From Linnemannia schmuckeri (lineage: Eukaryota; Mortierellomycota; Mortierellomycetes; Mortierellales; Mortierellaceae), in contig JANATG010000002.1 of the NCBI GenBank assembly GCA_029449235.1, forward strand, positions 1,550,001 to 1,614,000: a stretch of 64,000 nucleotides of DNA, in the 5' to 3' direction. Position numbers and translations under genes: made by a program. Below are positions 12,319-24,454 of this stretch, in pieces (position 1 is the first letter of the stretch; the number at the start of each line of letters is the position of its first letter). Under the pieces are notes generated by a model, which did no database searches, was not told the origin of the DNA, and saw only the letters and a program-made list of their open reading frames with translations.

Positions 12319-13511
12319 TGTGAATTAGAGATTCTTTGTGTTTGAGGGAGAAGGGTTTTGTTTCGTTTATTGAAATGTGGGAAAGATGGATAGTCGAGAT
12401 GAAAAACGTATAACAAGAAATGAGTTGGAGAAAGACAGGGTTATTTGTCGACTCTAGATGTTCTTATTTTTATAGTGGAGCAGGCAACGCCCGATTTTTG
12501 TTCCTGGGATCCGTGTCTTTGTGTGGGTGCATATTGGACACGAATAAAAAAGGGCATAGTAGACACGCTGTGTTTGCCTTCCTCTCTGCCAGATACCTAA
12601 CTGCGCATGCTGAGATGGACAGAAAGCTTTTTGATTTTGCGCCCTCTCTGCCGTTCCTTCCATTCTAGACAAGACAATTTCCTATGACTTACTAAGCAAT
12701 TGAAGCACAATTATTACATCCTATGGCGTTTTCTTTCTCCTCCTCTCTTTGCGCCCATTCGGACGCGTTGGTCAAGCGTAAGCGATGGGAACAAAAACAA
12801 CGCAATAGCCGAAATGACAGTATGGGAAATAAAATATGCAAGACGAATTGAAACTTTACCGAAGAATGATGAAGAAGAAAGTTATCTGATCGACCCGCGA
12901 AAAAGATAGATGCAAGGAGAAGAAATCAACAGATCATATTCCGCATTTCAAGTCCACTCATTCTGTGTTCATTGGATCTTCTTGTCTGCGAGTGGTGATA
13001 AATCTAAAATGCTTCTCTTGGTTTCTTAAGGTATTGTATCCCTCCATCATGCTTGAACGTGCTGAAGCGAAATTTGCATTAAAGACATGTAATTAAAAAA
13101 AATCTCATACGCATCCATTCGTCATCGATTTTGTTTGTTCTTTCAGGTTTCTTTGTCTTATTTTTCAGGTTATCTATAGCCTAGGTTTGGCGATATCCCA
13201 AGGTACGCTTTCGAGTTCAATCAGGTCACAATGGCATGTGCCTTCACAGCCCCAACATTACACGTCAGTTACTGTAGAGGGAGGAAGAGGAAGTGATGTT
13301 TAAGGCATAACGTATTGCTGGTCAATCCTCACAAGTCTAGGGCTCAGTGCCCGATCATAGGAGGATTGGGCTGATTACTTCTAAGTCGAGAGGCGAGTCT
13401 GTGAAGTTGACCCTTAAGAAGACAGAGCAGTCGTGATTCTTTGATTCTGTATTTCACAATCCGTCCTTTGACTGTCGTTGGAGCCTCCTTTCATTTCCAC
13501 TCCAATTCAAG
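12319..13511. other. Divergent promoter region between the oxidoreductase and eL43
   Basis: About 1.2 kb of AT-rich DNA lies between two gene starts. I found no credible ORF, tRNA or repeat. A pyrimidine-rich leader precedes the eL43 ATG (13440-13511). Confidence 0.55.
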
Positions 13512-14755
13512 ATGGCAAGTCACGTGGGGTTATCACGGCCAACAACCGTCATTGGCATTGGGTGCCCTCGCCATCCATTGCGAGCAACCCATCGATCAAT
13601 CTATCCATCGACAAACAACGGAATACGCCATCAGGACCCCCGTTATCCGCAGCATCCACCATTCACCACCAAGGAAAACTTCGGCTCAACCAGCTTTTTT
13701 TTTTTTTTTTCTCGAGCCGGAGGGTGCATCTCGAAAAGGGCGTGAAGACAGGACATCTTAACAAGGATGCAGTATCCTTCAACTTTAGTTTGCGTCAACC
13801 CACCTATATGGCCTGCCCCTTGCGACAGCAAATAGCAGTGTTATACTGGTCGCCGGAATACCGATGCAGAACGGCTCGACACGGATGAAGCGGCTTTTTT
13901 GTTGCTTTCATTTACCCGACAACGTTAATCTTCACAAGACACTTGCTCGGCAACTTTTCAGTCAGTCCAACACAAGCACTCGTTTTTTGCAGGATGTCTC
14001 GACAAGGATGATCAGAAGCATCGTCCCCTCCAGGAGAAACCAAGCCAACAGCCATCACACATCAGTGTGGTTGCGACCCGCCTTAACTGGGTCCTCTCTC
14101 ACCAACTGACGTCAGGATGGAGATCAACTTTCGACTTCGGGATTGCTCCCCACTTCGTCCAAAGGATCAGCAAACACAGGAGAAAGAGGGATATCTTTAT
14201 ACTCAGCGTCACCTGGACCGACCACATCGAGATATCTAACCAAGGAAATATCTTTTTCTCTCTCACTTCACACAGGCTAAGCGCACTAAGAAGGTCGGAG
14301 TTGTTGGTAAATACGGTATCCGTTATGGTGCCTCGCTCCGTAAGCAGGTCAAGAAGATGGAAATCACCCAGCACAGCAAGTACACTTGCACTTTCTGCGG
14401 TCGTGTAAGTACAAGTCCTTGTCTTCATTTGGGAAGTGGCGTTGTTTCAAAAGAGGAGAGGCGAGAGATTGTAGCTACCATCAATCATAGGTCATTCCAC
14501 TAGTTTCAAAGGGAAGAGGGTGGAGCAATGGTTATACAGGCACAGAGTCAATTAGTTTTTCATGACTGACTTACACTATTACTGTTCGCCTTTTCCCATG
14601 ATAAATAGGATGCTGTCAAGCGTCAGTCCGTCGGTATCTGGAAGTGCCGTGGATGCAAGAAGACCATGGCTGGTGGCGCCTGGACCTTGTCCACCACCGC
14701 CGCTGCTACCGTCCGCTCCACCACTCGCCGTCTCCGCGAGATCATGGAGGTTTAA
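13512..14755 (+). CDS. RPL43: 60S ribosomal protein eL43 (L37a)
   Basis: This small zinc-binding protein is part of the cytosolic large ribosomal subunit. Exons 14276-14404 and 14609-14755 are certain. They encode AKRTKKVGVVGKYG through the C-terminal REIMEV, with the four-cysteine zinc ribbon (CTFCG ... CRGC). Only the initiator Met is missing before Ala2. No ATG followed by GT lies in the 760 bp upstream. The sole suitable site is ATG 13512-13514 followed by GCAAGT, so I infer a one-codon first exon and a GC-AG intron 13515-14275, with branch-like CTAAC at 14236. This gives 92 aa, exactly the family length. Conserved codons are heavily biased, as expected for a ribosomal protein. AATAAA follows at about 14800. 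Confidence 0.85.
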
Positions 14756-15477
14756 ACCAATCGTTTTCCTACCAGAACTCGAGCAGCTTGACTCTTGCCA
14801 ATAAAACCCACTACAAAAAAACCACCCCACACCACGGTCATCACTATCATTGCTTGAAGCTATCGCTGTTTGATTCGACCTGGCACCTTAGGCTAGGATT
14901 GCCTATGAGATCATGGGGGCTGACAGACTGAGAGAGTGTGGCACCTGGGGAAGTAACGCGGCTGGTTGTAGGGAGACGGGAAAGATGTTGGGTTGATCTT
15001 CAAAAGACGACATTTTTGCAACGCTCTTTGAACCTAAAAGGACGACTGTGAGAGAATGATTCGATTTGCCGCCGTGAAAGAGAAGCGACGCGATCGCCGA
15101 GTGGCACTTGGACAAGATGCTGCTGCGTAGCTGAATGACACAGCATTAAGAGGAGTCATGGTTTTGTGCGATATATTAGCTCGTTCAGTTGATCGTTGTA
15201 TCAATTGTTTGTGCAGCGCGACTTGTTCATCGAAACAAGTTGTGAGTTGTCCCTTTCGTTCCCAGAGCAATATGAACAGAGAGACATACGGCCGAGCGGA
15301 GCAACGGTGACTCAGGGAAGAATCACACAATTCGAAATCGATAAAATTGATCACAAAATATCCCTGAAACAGTAAACACCTACTTCTCACCACTTTTTTT
15401 TTCTTGTTTTTTTTTCTTTTTCTTTTTCTTTTTCATCCCTTTCAATCCCCTCCATCACCTCATCTACTCACATAACC
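14756..15477. other. Spacer and promoter before anthranilate synthase
   Basis: This spacer holds the eL43 polyadenylation signal near 14800, a TGACTCA element at 15308-15314 and a long T/CT run (15393-15440) directly before the anthranilate synthase start. No gene was seen. Confidence 0.6.
15308..15314 (+). promoter_or_regulatory. Gcn4/CpcA-type TGACTCA element
   Basis: A perfect TGACTCA lies about 164 bp upstream of the ATG of anthranilate synthase component I. In fungi this 7-mer is the bZIP site of general amino-acid control (Gcn4/CPC1), which raises tryptophan genes on amino-acid starvation. The match is exact and the position is apt, but binding here is inference. Confidence 0.5.
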
Positions 15478-17452
15478 ATGTCGCATAACGTAAGTCAGTC
15501 TTTCTCCTGTCTGAAAGTAGGCGATTGCTCTCTCTAGTCTACAAGAAGAGATAGCCTGGACAACAGGACGGCTCCCGGGTTCTTTCTCGCGCTCTACTCG
15601 ACCGAGCTCAAAAGAACGAACTCCTTCCATTCTTGACCTGCACGGACCTTGAAGGGGAACCAGAGTTTCCTTTGCCTCCTCTCATTCTTCGAACGAACAT
15701 CGCACTTATGAATGAACTTGCATCTCATCGCCTTTATTTGCCTTCGTTCTCTATATACTAGATTTCCGTCACTCCCTCACTTGAGGAGGTCCAGGAGTTC
15801 ATCGCTACTGGCGCAGGCAACACTATCCCCATCTTTGCTGAGATTCCCGCCGATATGTTGACCCCCGTAATGGCATACCTCAAGGTGTCCGACAAGTGCG
15901 ACTACTCCTTCTTACTCGAATCCATTGCTGGAGGTGAAAAGATTGGACGCTACAGTTTTATTGGCAGTGGTACGTTCTTTGTATTTGCGCTTCTTGTACT
16001 TGTATCTATTAATTGCAAAAGTTGTTTCCGATTGTTGACGCCGTTTGAGACTCCAAAGAAGACCAAAATTCTACAACGCCATTAGCACTTGGAACCGCAC
16101 TATAGCTTTTAAAACGTATCTAGACTAACTAGCAACCATTGATATTCTTGCGTGTACAAATAGACCCATACAAGGTTCTCAAGACTGGACCTGCAGAGGC
16201 TCTTCAAGGAGACCCATTGACCATCTTGGAAAAAGAATTGAAGAACATCCGCTACGTCAAGATCAAGGGAATCCAGGACTTTACAGGAGGCGCCATCGGA
16301 TACATCGGATACGACAACGTCCAGTATTTTGAGCCCCGCACCAAGCGCGACGATCTTCAGGACCCCATCGGCTTGCCCGATGCCGTCTTCTTGTTCTGCG
16401 ACACTATTGTCATCTTTGACCATCTCTACCAAAAGATTCAGGTTGTGACTCACTACCGCTCCAACGTCACCGACCCTGCCGAGGTCGAGATGCAGTACTT
16501 GAAGGCCGTCGAGGAAATTCAGATCACCATTGACTTGTTGGAGAACGAAATTACGCCCAAGATTCCCCAGCCTCGCATCATCCTCGGTCAGGAGCCCGTC
16601 TCGAATGTTGGCAAAGACGGATATGAGGGCTTCGTCACCGATCTGAAGAAGCACATCAAACTCGGAGACATTATCCAGGCCGTTCCCTCTCAGCGTCTCG
16701 CTAAGCCTACCTCGCTCCACCCCTTCAACATCTACAGACACTTACGCTCGATCAACCCTTCGCCCTACATGTTCTATCTGGATTTGAAGGATTTCACCCT
16801 CGTCGGAGCCTCACCCGAGATGCTGGTCAAGGTTCAGGATCGTGTTGTATTTACGCACCCTATTGCTGGTACCCGGAAACGCGGCGCTACTCCCGAGAAG
16901 GACATTGAATTGGGTGAGGAGCTGTTGTCGGATCCCAAGGAGAGAGCTGAGCACATCATGTTGGTCGATTTGGGACGCAATGATGTCAACAGAGTCTGCA
17001 AGCCTGAGTCGGTCAAGGTTGATTCGTTGATGCATTTGGAGAGGTACTCTCATGTGATGCACATTGTCTCGAACGTCTCTGGAACGCTGAGAGAGGACAA
17101 GACGCCATTCGATGCCTTCAGATCGATCTTTCCTGCTGGAACGACCTCAGGAGCGCCCAAAGTCCGCGCGATGGAGTTGATCTCTGACCTGGAGAAGACT
17201 AAGCGCGGTGTGTATGCAGGAGCTGTTGGTCACTTTGACTATGCTGGCGGATTGGATACATGTATTGCGCTGAGGACGATGGTTGTCAAGGACGGCGTCG
17301 CGTATTTGCAGGCAGGAGGTGGAATTGTGCACGACAGTGTTGAGGAGGACGAGTACCAGGAGACGATCAACAAGCTCGGATCGAATCTGACTGCGTTGAA
17401 GGTGTGCGAGGAGTACTATTACCGCAAGCAGCAACTCGAGGGCCAGTCGTAG
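15478..17452 (+). CDS. TRP2: Anthranilate synthase component I
   Basis: This chorismate-using subunit makes anthranilate, the first step of tryptophan synthesis, with ammonia supplied by a partner glutamine amidotransferase. The exons are 15478-15489 (only MSHN), 15762-15969 and 16164-17452, giving 502 aa, a usual family length. The tryptophan feedback-site motif LLES is at residues 55-58. The chorismate-binding domain shows DIIQAVPSQR, PSPYMFYL, GASPEML, the HPIAGTRKRG active-site loop, EHIMLVDLGRND, FPAGTTSGAPKVRAM and QAGGGIVHDS. All expected catalytic blocks are intact. The glutaminase subunit is not fused and is not in this window. A TGACTCA element upstream suggests amino-acid control. 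Confidence 0.97.
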
Positions 17453-17967
17453 ATCATTTCAATTGTTCTAGAGCCGAGACTCCAATTAAAAAAAAATTTG
17501 TCGTCACCGAAAGGGTTTTTTATTTTGTTGTTTCAAGCTTTTTTTTCGCAGGAACAAAAATCGCCTCTTGCCCCTTCCATCCCCTGAGCCGTCTGGGCGA
17601 AGAGGAAGTCCCTTACTGCTTCTTTTCTTTGGCTACCTCTTTTTTTTTTTGTGAGTGTGTCTGTTGCGACATTCCATTCGACGTTTGCTTTCTGACTTAT
17701 CACTTCGCTCCTTCCTCACCCCTTTATTCTGCTCCTCCTCCTCCTCTCCCCCAACCTACTTACTCCATCTCTCTCCAACAGCAACCAGAAAGGCAAATCA
17801 GATCAATCCCTATTCCTCTTCAACTACATCCACTGAAGCTCATTCATTTATTTTTAGTGCACCTGATAACACGCTCTTCCCGGCCACACATCACAAAAGG
17901 AAGCCTTGACTAGACCTCGGGTGCTAGAACAAAAAAGGGCGGCTCGGGCTTCGGTAGCAAACCAAAG
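17453..17967. other. Spacer between anthranilate synthase and Cdc6
   Basis: This is an intergenic region between co-directional genes. Much of it (17640-17830) is CT-rich and forms the likely CDC6 leader. No ACGCGT (MCB cell-cycle box) was found in it. Confidence 0.55.
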
Positions 17968-20940
17968 ATGGCATTCCTTTTAAGAAAGCGGTCCATCGCC
18001 TTCTCAGACGATGAAAATGATGCCAGCCACGGTATGAGACATCACTGCAACAACCACTTTCTCTTATTATCCTATGTATGTGCATTTATTACAAGCAAAA
18101 ATGGCACCCTTCTGCTACCCTGTAGGAATACTGAGATCCCGGCTTCTCTTTCACGCTCCTGTTGGGTGTTCAATATATCTAGCGTACCCGCCATCGCCAT
18201 CAAAGAGACGCAGGGAAACCGCTTACCGCCAAGGCTTGAGCCTGCAGCTGAACTTGAAGCACACAACTATCCCACATAGCCCAATCTTCGCTGACCTAGA
18301 TGCCGATACCGAGTCGACAAAGGAGAACGCCTGTCCTAAGCTGAGATCAAGAACTACTGCCCCTACCACTCCAACAACCATCGACAGCAACAGCAGCTGC
18401 AAGCACAGCCGATTTTTGCTTCAACCGTCAACATCAACAACGACAACACAAACAATCTCCCCACCGATTACTCCCACTCGCAGGAGCACTCGCCAGTCCA
18501 AGTCCCCTCCTTCGGACAAGAACAATAACTTCGCGTGCGAGAACAGTGCGCCTCCTCACACTAACAGCCAACAACAGTCGATTCCAGCCACTCCTAAGAG
18601 GAAATCTCTCGCGCTCAGAGAACATTCCCCTCAGGGTTCAAACACCAACAATAACTCGACGGGACTGACACCAGCCATGAATCGCATGCTAAAGCCTTCA
18701 AGAGGTAAATTTCGATAGCAGATATGCATGATTTACTTTTTTTTATGATTGTGCAGAAAACTATGTATACTTTTGTTGTGGTTCTCTTTTGTTTATATGA
18801 AAAAAGTTTAAAAACTAACGCACCTCTTGTTACTTTGTTATGTTTATTGTTGCTCGGTTGATCAATAATACTTCTGGCAGGAATTAACACACCTAGTGCC
18901 AACGCGCCAGCTGACACAACTGAGACTGGGAAATATGCCACTCCAAGGAGAATGTCGCGGACAAGATCTTGCCTGGAACCTTTGTCACACTCACCCTCTT
19001 CATCGATCCGCAGAACGTTGAGTGGTGGCAATTTAAGCTCTGGAGCAACCATCAATCTGAGCGAGACTCAGTTGCGCTCCACTTCTGTCGCGGCTGGTGT
19101 CGCGCTTGGTGCCTCAGCGACATTGAGATATTATCAGGACGCCAAAGCGCTTTTCCGCAGGACAACAGAGCCTCATCGGCTGGTCGGACGTGTCGCTGAA
19201 CGGGAAACAATCCGTCAGTTCTGCAGCGACCACATTTTGACGCCCAAAGCTGGATCTCTGTACATCTCAGGCCAACCTGGAACAGGAAAGACGGCACTGT
19301 TGAAGGAGATGATACGCGATATGCAGTCCGCCATGGAGAAGGCGCCCTTTGACATCAAGATTTTGACTATCAACTGTATGACAGTGAGGGATCCCAAGCT
19401 GGTCTACCACAAGATGTTAGTAGAGCTCGGATACGAGTCCGAGGTGGGTGACAAGGAGGCAGCTGTCAATGCTGTCGAGACTTTGGTTTTGGGTGAGGAG
19501 AACAACAAGATCATGTAGTAAGTTTGGGCTTGGAAGCCGCCGTTTGTTTTGTTGTTGTCTGCAAAATATGTTAGAGTTCTTGGCTGTTGTTGGATTTCCA
19601 TCATGGAACAATCGTGTGTGGGCTCTTTTGAGGAACGCTCTGCTTATCGTTTCTAATCATGTATTTTATGGACTCTGTCGGTTTAGTGTCACAATCCTAG
19701 ACGAAATGGACCAATTGCTGACCAAGGATCAGGAGGTGCTTTATAAGCTGTTCCAGTTGTCATCCATGGACAACTCCAAGCTGACGTTGATCGGAATCGC
19801 CAACGCTCTAGATATGACAGACCGATTCCTGCCACGGTTAAAGGCCAAGAATTGCGAACCACAGCTGTTGAACTTCAACCCTTATCAGGTCTCGGAGATT
19901 CGAGAAATTATCATGGATCGACTTTTCTCTTTGGAGAGTAACGACGGTTCGGCTAAGGAGGATGCAGAGAACAAGGGCAAAGACGATTCGAATGTGTCAG
20001 CAGCGGTCAAGGCAGAACGGCCCAGAGTAGCGCCTTTGATGCAGAAACCCGCCATCGAATTGTGTGCGCGTAAGGTGGCTGCTGCTACAGGTGATCTGCG
20101 CAAGGCGCTGGATATCTGTCGACAGACGATCGAGATGGTTGAGCTGGAAACCAAGAAGAAGGAGAAAATGATGGCACGCCATTCAGTCCCTACAACCCCC
20201 ACGACGGAGAAACCTATGCCCCTGCAGGAGATCAGTCTGGCTGATTTAGAGAACCGGATTGCCGGCGGTGGCGCAAGTCTGTTGGGAGGCAGGATCGTTT
20301 ATTCGCGTACATATTCAACATCGTCCGTGCCGTCGCTGTCTATCTACGGTGGCAACTCGACACTGCTGAACAGTGGAGTTACAATTCAAGAAGCTCCTAA
20401 GGTCACGATTGAGCACGTCAAGCGGGCCTTGACCTCTGCATTTGGCTCCCCTATGGTCCAAAAAATGAAAGCCCTCAATGTTCACCAGCAGATTGTCCTT
20501 GCAGTTTTGGTGATCAAGATTCAAGCAGGCAAGACTATTGACTGCGAAGTTGGAAAGGTATGTGTTGTAGTACGGTCGAGACACAAAGGGTTACTTGGTT
20601 TGTGTTTAATTTTGTGTAGTCTTAACCCTGTTGTGCACAGATGCTAATTAATATCCTTCCATCTCTTCTATTTTTTGTATAGGTCTTTGACCATTACGCC
20701 ATCGCTTGCCGTGGCAGCAACAAGATCGGGGCGGTGAGCCGAGGCGAATACCAAGATCTGATCAACATGCTCGAGGCCAACGGATTGGTGACACTGAGTA
20801 AGGCCAAGGAGGAGCGTCTTCGCAAGTTGGCCTTGGTACCTCGCGAGAATGAGGTCCTGGATGCCATCAAGGATCAAACTATTCTCGAGGCGATCCTCAC
20901 TAAGGCCGGCGTCAAGCTCAACACCGCTGATAGTGAGTAA
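17968..20940 (+). CDS. CDC6: Replication licensing ATPase Cdc6/Cdc18
   Basis: This AAA+ protein works with ORC and Cdt1 to load the MCM2-7 helicase at origins. The exons are 17968-18031, 18126-18704, 18881-19517, 19687-20557 and 20683-20940, giving 802 aa. Walker A GQPGTGKT is at 345-352, Walker B ILDEMD at 430-435 and sensor 1 IGIAN at 462-466. LPRL follows, and then a C-terminal winged helix. The N-terminus (about 1-300) is disordered, with several S/T-P-x-K/R sites (SPSK, TPTR, TPKR, TPRR) and basic clusters, suiting CDK control and nuclear import. The second exon could instead begin at 18183, because that acceptor also keeps frame. Orc1 is excluded because no BAH domain is seen. Confidence 0.93.
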
Positions 20941-21892
20941 CGGTCTTTCGTGATCCGCCCCTGCCACTATGCCTATCCTCACTATTTGTTTAAGCTCGCT
21001 TTCTTTTTATTTTATTACCGTCTCGGGTGTATTGATTCCCTCTTTTCTGTTCGTGCTACTGAGCAGGCTTTTCTGCCATGCACCTATACCTCCTTCCTCT
21101 CTCTCTCTTTCTCTTTCTCTCTCTCTTTGTCTCTTTCATTCGTTCACTCTATTATCTTTATTTTCTTGTTTTGTTTGTTCTCCTCCTTTGCACAGTTTTT
21201 TTCTTTGCTTGAACCCCACTGTAACTATAGTCCTGTGTGCGTTTTCCTTCACTCTCGTTCTTGTCTTCTTTTTTCTTTACTGCTTCTTTATTTCTTACTC
21301 TTTCGATCGTTCCGCCTACGTTTGCATGGTGTCCTCCACCTGTCAAAACAATAACAAATAAATAACCTCTTCTTGTACGGGAAAAAAAGAGTTGAGAGCC
21401 AAAATTGGGGGCCTGTAGAAGAGATGTCATCATCGGTTTGCTTCAAGTGTGATGCAATGATCAGAGGACCCTTTCCTTTTTGTTTATCTTTCCCAATGTT
21501 CTTTTTTTTTTTTCTTTGCTATTCTTCTTCGGCTGACTAGCAAGCAAGCATTGTCATAAATGTGACTATACTGTATGTACGTTATCCATGACTTTTTTTT
21601 TATTGTTTCTCGGTAAAATGGACGAGTCAGAATGCATGGAATACCCGAAGCTAGCGCATCTCTTAGACTCCAACTTTCTATACACAAAGGAACGAAGGAG
21701 GAGGTAAAGCAGGGGGATGAAAGGACAAAAGCAGACAAATAGATTGGATTGGACTGGACCAATTGTTTTGGTGGATAGATGGAGGGGCCAAGGCGTTTTA
21801 AAACAAAAGAATAATCAATGAGTTGTAGAAAAATGGGATGGGCGTTTCAAGCTACATGTATTACGTGCCTAAGAGTATGTACCAGCACTCTT

Positions 21893-22090
21893 GCTCGTGT
21901 GAGCGCCTTTTTTTTGTAATGGTCGTGTGAGTGGAAAATAATGTGGCTCTTTTTTTTTTTTTTTTTTCCTTTGTCGTGTGAGTACAAAAGGATTGAAATC
22001 AAATTTTTTTGTCTTTGTCGTGTGAGTGAAAATTATGTGGACAAGCCCCTCGCTCCCCCCACTCATTGTTTTGTTATTTTGGTCGTGTGC
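21893..22090. repeat. Cluster of TCGTGTGAG motifs
   Basis: TCGTGTG occurs five times within 200 bp, starting at 21894, 21923, 21974, 22018 and 22083. The first four extend to TCGTGTGAG, usually next to a T run. A further full copy lies at 24643-24651, upstream of the 218-aa protein gene. The spacing is irregular, so this is not a simple tandem repeat. A clustered protein-binding site is possible. Confidence 0.6.
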
Positions 22091-22360
22091 TCATCCTGCT
22101 TTTTTTGTACCCTCGAAACTCCAAACCGAGGGTTATGTTGTTGGCTCAGCTCTTTCGCTCCTCTCTACAATGTACTCAACTTGGCGCCAAAATAAACCTT
22201 GTCCGACGACTTTTTTTTTTCTATGGGGGTTGATTGGTCAAGCTGAGCTGAGCTTGGAGCCAAGGAAATATTGGAGAATAGAAACAAGGGAACGGGGACA
22301 AAAAAAGGTGAACGAAGGAGTTCTCTCACTGAGTTGGTGAGTTGGTTGACTCCCATGCCT

Positions 22361-22429
22361 TGGGTTGTGGGTTGTGGGTTGAGGTTGTGGGTTGAGGGTG
22401 TGGGTGGGAGGCGGAGAAGGAGGAGGGGA
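22361..22429 (+). repeat. G-rich GGGTTGT minisatellite
   Basis: Degenerate tandem copies of GGGTTGT/GGGTTGA run into a GGGTGTGGGTGGGAGG stretch. Several closely spaced GGG runs could form a G-quadruplex on the plus strand. Confidence 0.6.
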
Positions 22430-23797
22430 TATTTTTGGTCTGGCGCCCATTCAAGCCCACTATCTCGCCTTATCAACCAACCAACCAACAACCAGTCAAC
22501 CAACTGTTCAGCCATATTTGTTGTACCCCTGCTTATTTGAATGCTGAACCCTCAATGACACTAAAAGCAGGGAGACTAAAACTTTGCTTATATCCTCGGG
22601 TTTTTCATTTGTTTCTTCTTTTATATATGAAGGGCAAAAGGCCAAAAGAACAACGGACACAAAAATAAAATAAAGGGGAGAAAGGAAGGAAAGTCAGCTT
22701 GAGAGTTATCCGGAACAATGAAAAGACAAAGGGACAAACGACAAAGGATGACAGGCAATGATGAGGTAGAGTCATGCGGATTTCTTTTTTTTTTCTTCTT
22801 TGTACTCCAATGAAAAAGAATTGATGGAAAAAACGGAGGAGATGACCCTTCAAGTCATATTTGTCAGTCAGACAGAATACAAAGGCAAGGCATGAAAGAT
22901 CCATTCAGAGAAAAAAACATAACATAAAAATAAGGAAAGTCCATCATCATCACCACCATCATCATAACAGAAAAGTAGGTAATTAAAAAAAAACAAGTAC
23001 AGAGGCTAAGAATTCCTTTGTGCACTTGTTTGTTGTGGATGATTGTGGTTGTTGCAACTCTAGTGCTGTCCTAGTATTTTCTTTTGTAGTGTACTTGTAT
23101 TTCGTTTTTGATTCGCCACTATTACTGAATCAAAGAAGGGCATACGAGAACAATAATGATCGAACGGACAAAAACGAGATGGACAAGCGGATGGACGGGT
23201 GGTCAGCCCAGTAGTAGATTGCTTTTCGGCGCATATCAGACAAAGAAAAGTAATATTTCCATCATTTTAGATGCATCACTCCCTTCCCTCCATCTGATGT
23301 CAAGCAACGAGAGAGAGTGAGAGAGAGGCGGCACAAAGGTGGTCATCTTGTTATGTATACTTCTGTAATTTGTTGCGTTGTTTGTTATTGTTATTTATTT
23401 TTTTTATATTTTGTTTATTTGAAACTATAGTACATGCGGGGAAGGGTAGGAAAGAAGTGAGGAAAATATGCGAACTGGGTAACTGTTCTTTGTTTGTTTG
23501 TTGTTGTTGGTTGGTAATGAGGGGTGGGGAAGACGAAAGAAAAAAAAGAAAAAAAAGAGGGAAATGGAAACCCAAGAAGGGAAGTACTTTGTACGTAAGA
23601 AAAAAGAACAAGTGAGGATGATGATGATGCTTTGCAAAAAAGGGCAACTCAAAATCCTGTTTCTCTCTCTGTAGGTAGTGTTCTTGTCCTTCTTTTTCAA
23701 ACACCCGTCATCCTCTTCCTCCTCAAAGCAAGTGAGCATTGGGCGTCGATGAGGGAAAAAAAGAGTAGTCGAGTGAGTGAGGGTGCTCAATTTTTTT

Positions 23798-24454
23798 TTA
23801 GGCGGTAGTGACCCAGAAAAGATCCTCTTGACGTTTGGCCAGGGATCCGGACCGCTTGAGGTTCTTGTAGTCGCGCGCCCAGCTCTGCAACAGCTCCCGG
23901 CGTCTCTTGATGATAGAATCGAGCTCGGCACAGAGTCTTGTCCGCTTCTCGATCAATGCTGCCTCGTCCGCTGCCTCGAACGGACTTCCTGATGTTGCTC
24001 CTGTGATGTTTGATGTGGCTCCTGTGGGTGATGAAGGGGAAGAGGAGGAAGGCGACTTGCCGTTCAACTGTTGGGTGATAGCAGCAAGTTGATCCTCGAT
24101 CGCCTTCTTTTCATCGTCCAACGTCTCCAGATCTGTATCGATCCTCTTTCCGCTGACGGGCGACATCATGTTGGTGGGACTGTTGGGTGAGAAGGGCGTC
24201 TTGGACTCAGCCTCGTGCTCTGAGCCGGACGAGTCTTCGCGCTGGAGGACGGAGGGGTCGACAATGACGTTGATGGCCTGACGCTCCTTGAGCTTGTTCT
24301 TGTTGGCCAGGTAGGCCTTGAGGGTGTTCTTTCGGCGGAGACCACCAGTGGCAGTGGGAGTAGCACCGTCGGTGGTCGACTTGGGGTCGGTGGTTGTGGT
24401 GGCAGTGGAGGTGGTGTTGAAGGGGGACTCGGTCAAAGGTGAAAGGATATCCAT
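23798..24454 (-). CDS. Unrecognised 218-aa Ser/Pro-rich coiled-coil protein
   Basis: This is a single uninterrupted ORF, ATG at 24454 and TAA at 23798. Its composition and codon use look coding, unlike the flanks. The N-terminus is Ser/Thr-rich, followed by a basic segment (LRRKNTLKAYLANKNKLKER), a stretch of S-P sites around residues 85-100, and two likely coiled-coil helices (about 108-135 and 165-200). It ends in a conserved-looking EDLFWVTTA tail. There is no signal peptide or membrane segment. I do not recognise the family. The S-P sites and coiled coils suggest a phosphorylated scaffold or adaptor, which is inference only. The leader is GT-rich and (GAT)n-rich on the plus strand. Confidence 0.7.
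   Translation of the reverse strand: MDILSPLTESPFNTTSTATTTTDPKSTTDGATPTATGGLRRKNTLKAYLANKNKLKERQAINVIVDPSVLQREDSSGSEHEAESKTPFSPNSPTNMMSPVSGKRIDTDLETLDDEKKAIEDQLAAITQQLNGKSPSSSSPSSPTGATSNITGATSGSPFEAADEAALIEKRTRLCAELDSIIKRRRELLQSWARDYKNLKRSGSLAKRQEDLFWVTTA

Larger units (their letters stand above)
20941..23797. other. Convergent 2.9-kb gene-free region
   Basis: This region is tail to tail between Cdc6 and the 218-aa protein gene. Pyrimidine-rich plus-strand sequence (21080-21330) follows Cdc6, with AATAAA near 21355. The region also holds a cluster of TCGTGTGAG motifs (21893-22090), a G-rich GGGTTGT stretch (22361-22429), an AACC-rich stretch (22474-22504) and T/A runs. I found no credible ORF. 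Confidence 0.55.

Noticed and set aside
13478..13888. 136-codon plus-strand ORF before eL43
   Set aside because: It lies across the inferred first intron of eL43, contains a poly(F) stretch from a T run and has no coding character.
15275..15300. ACATACGGCC, resembling the 5' end of 5S rRNA
   Set aside because: The match stops after ten bases and no internal 5S promoter or downstream helices follow.
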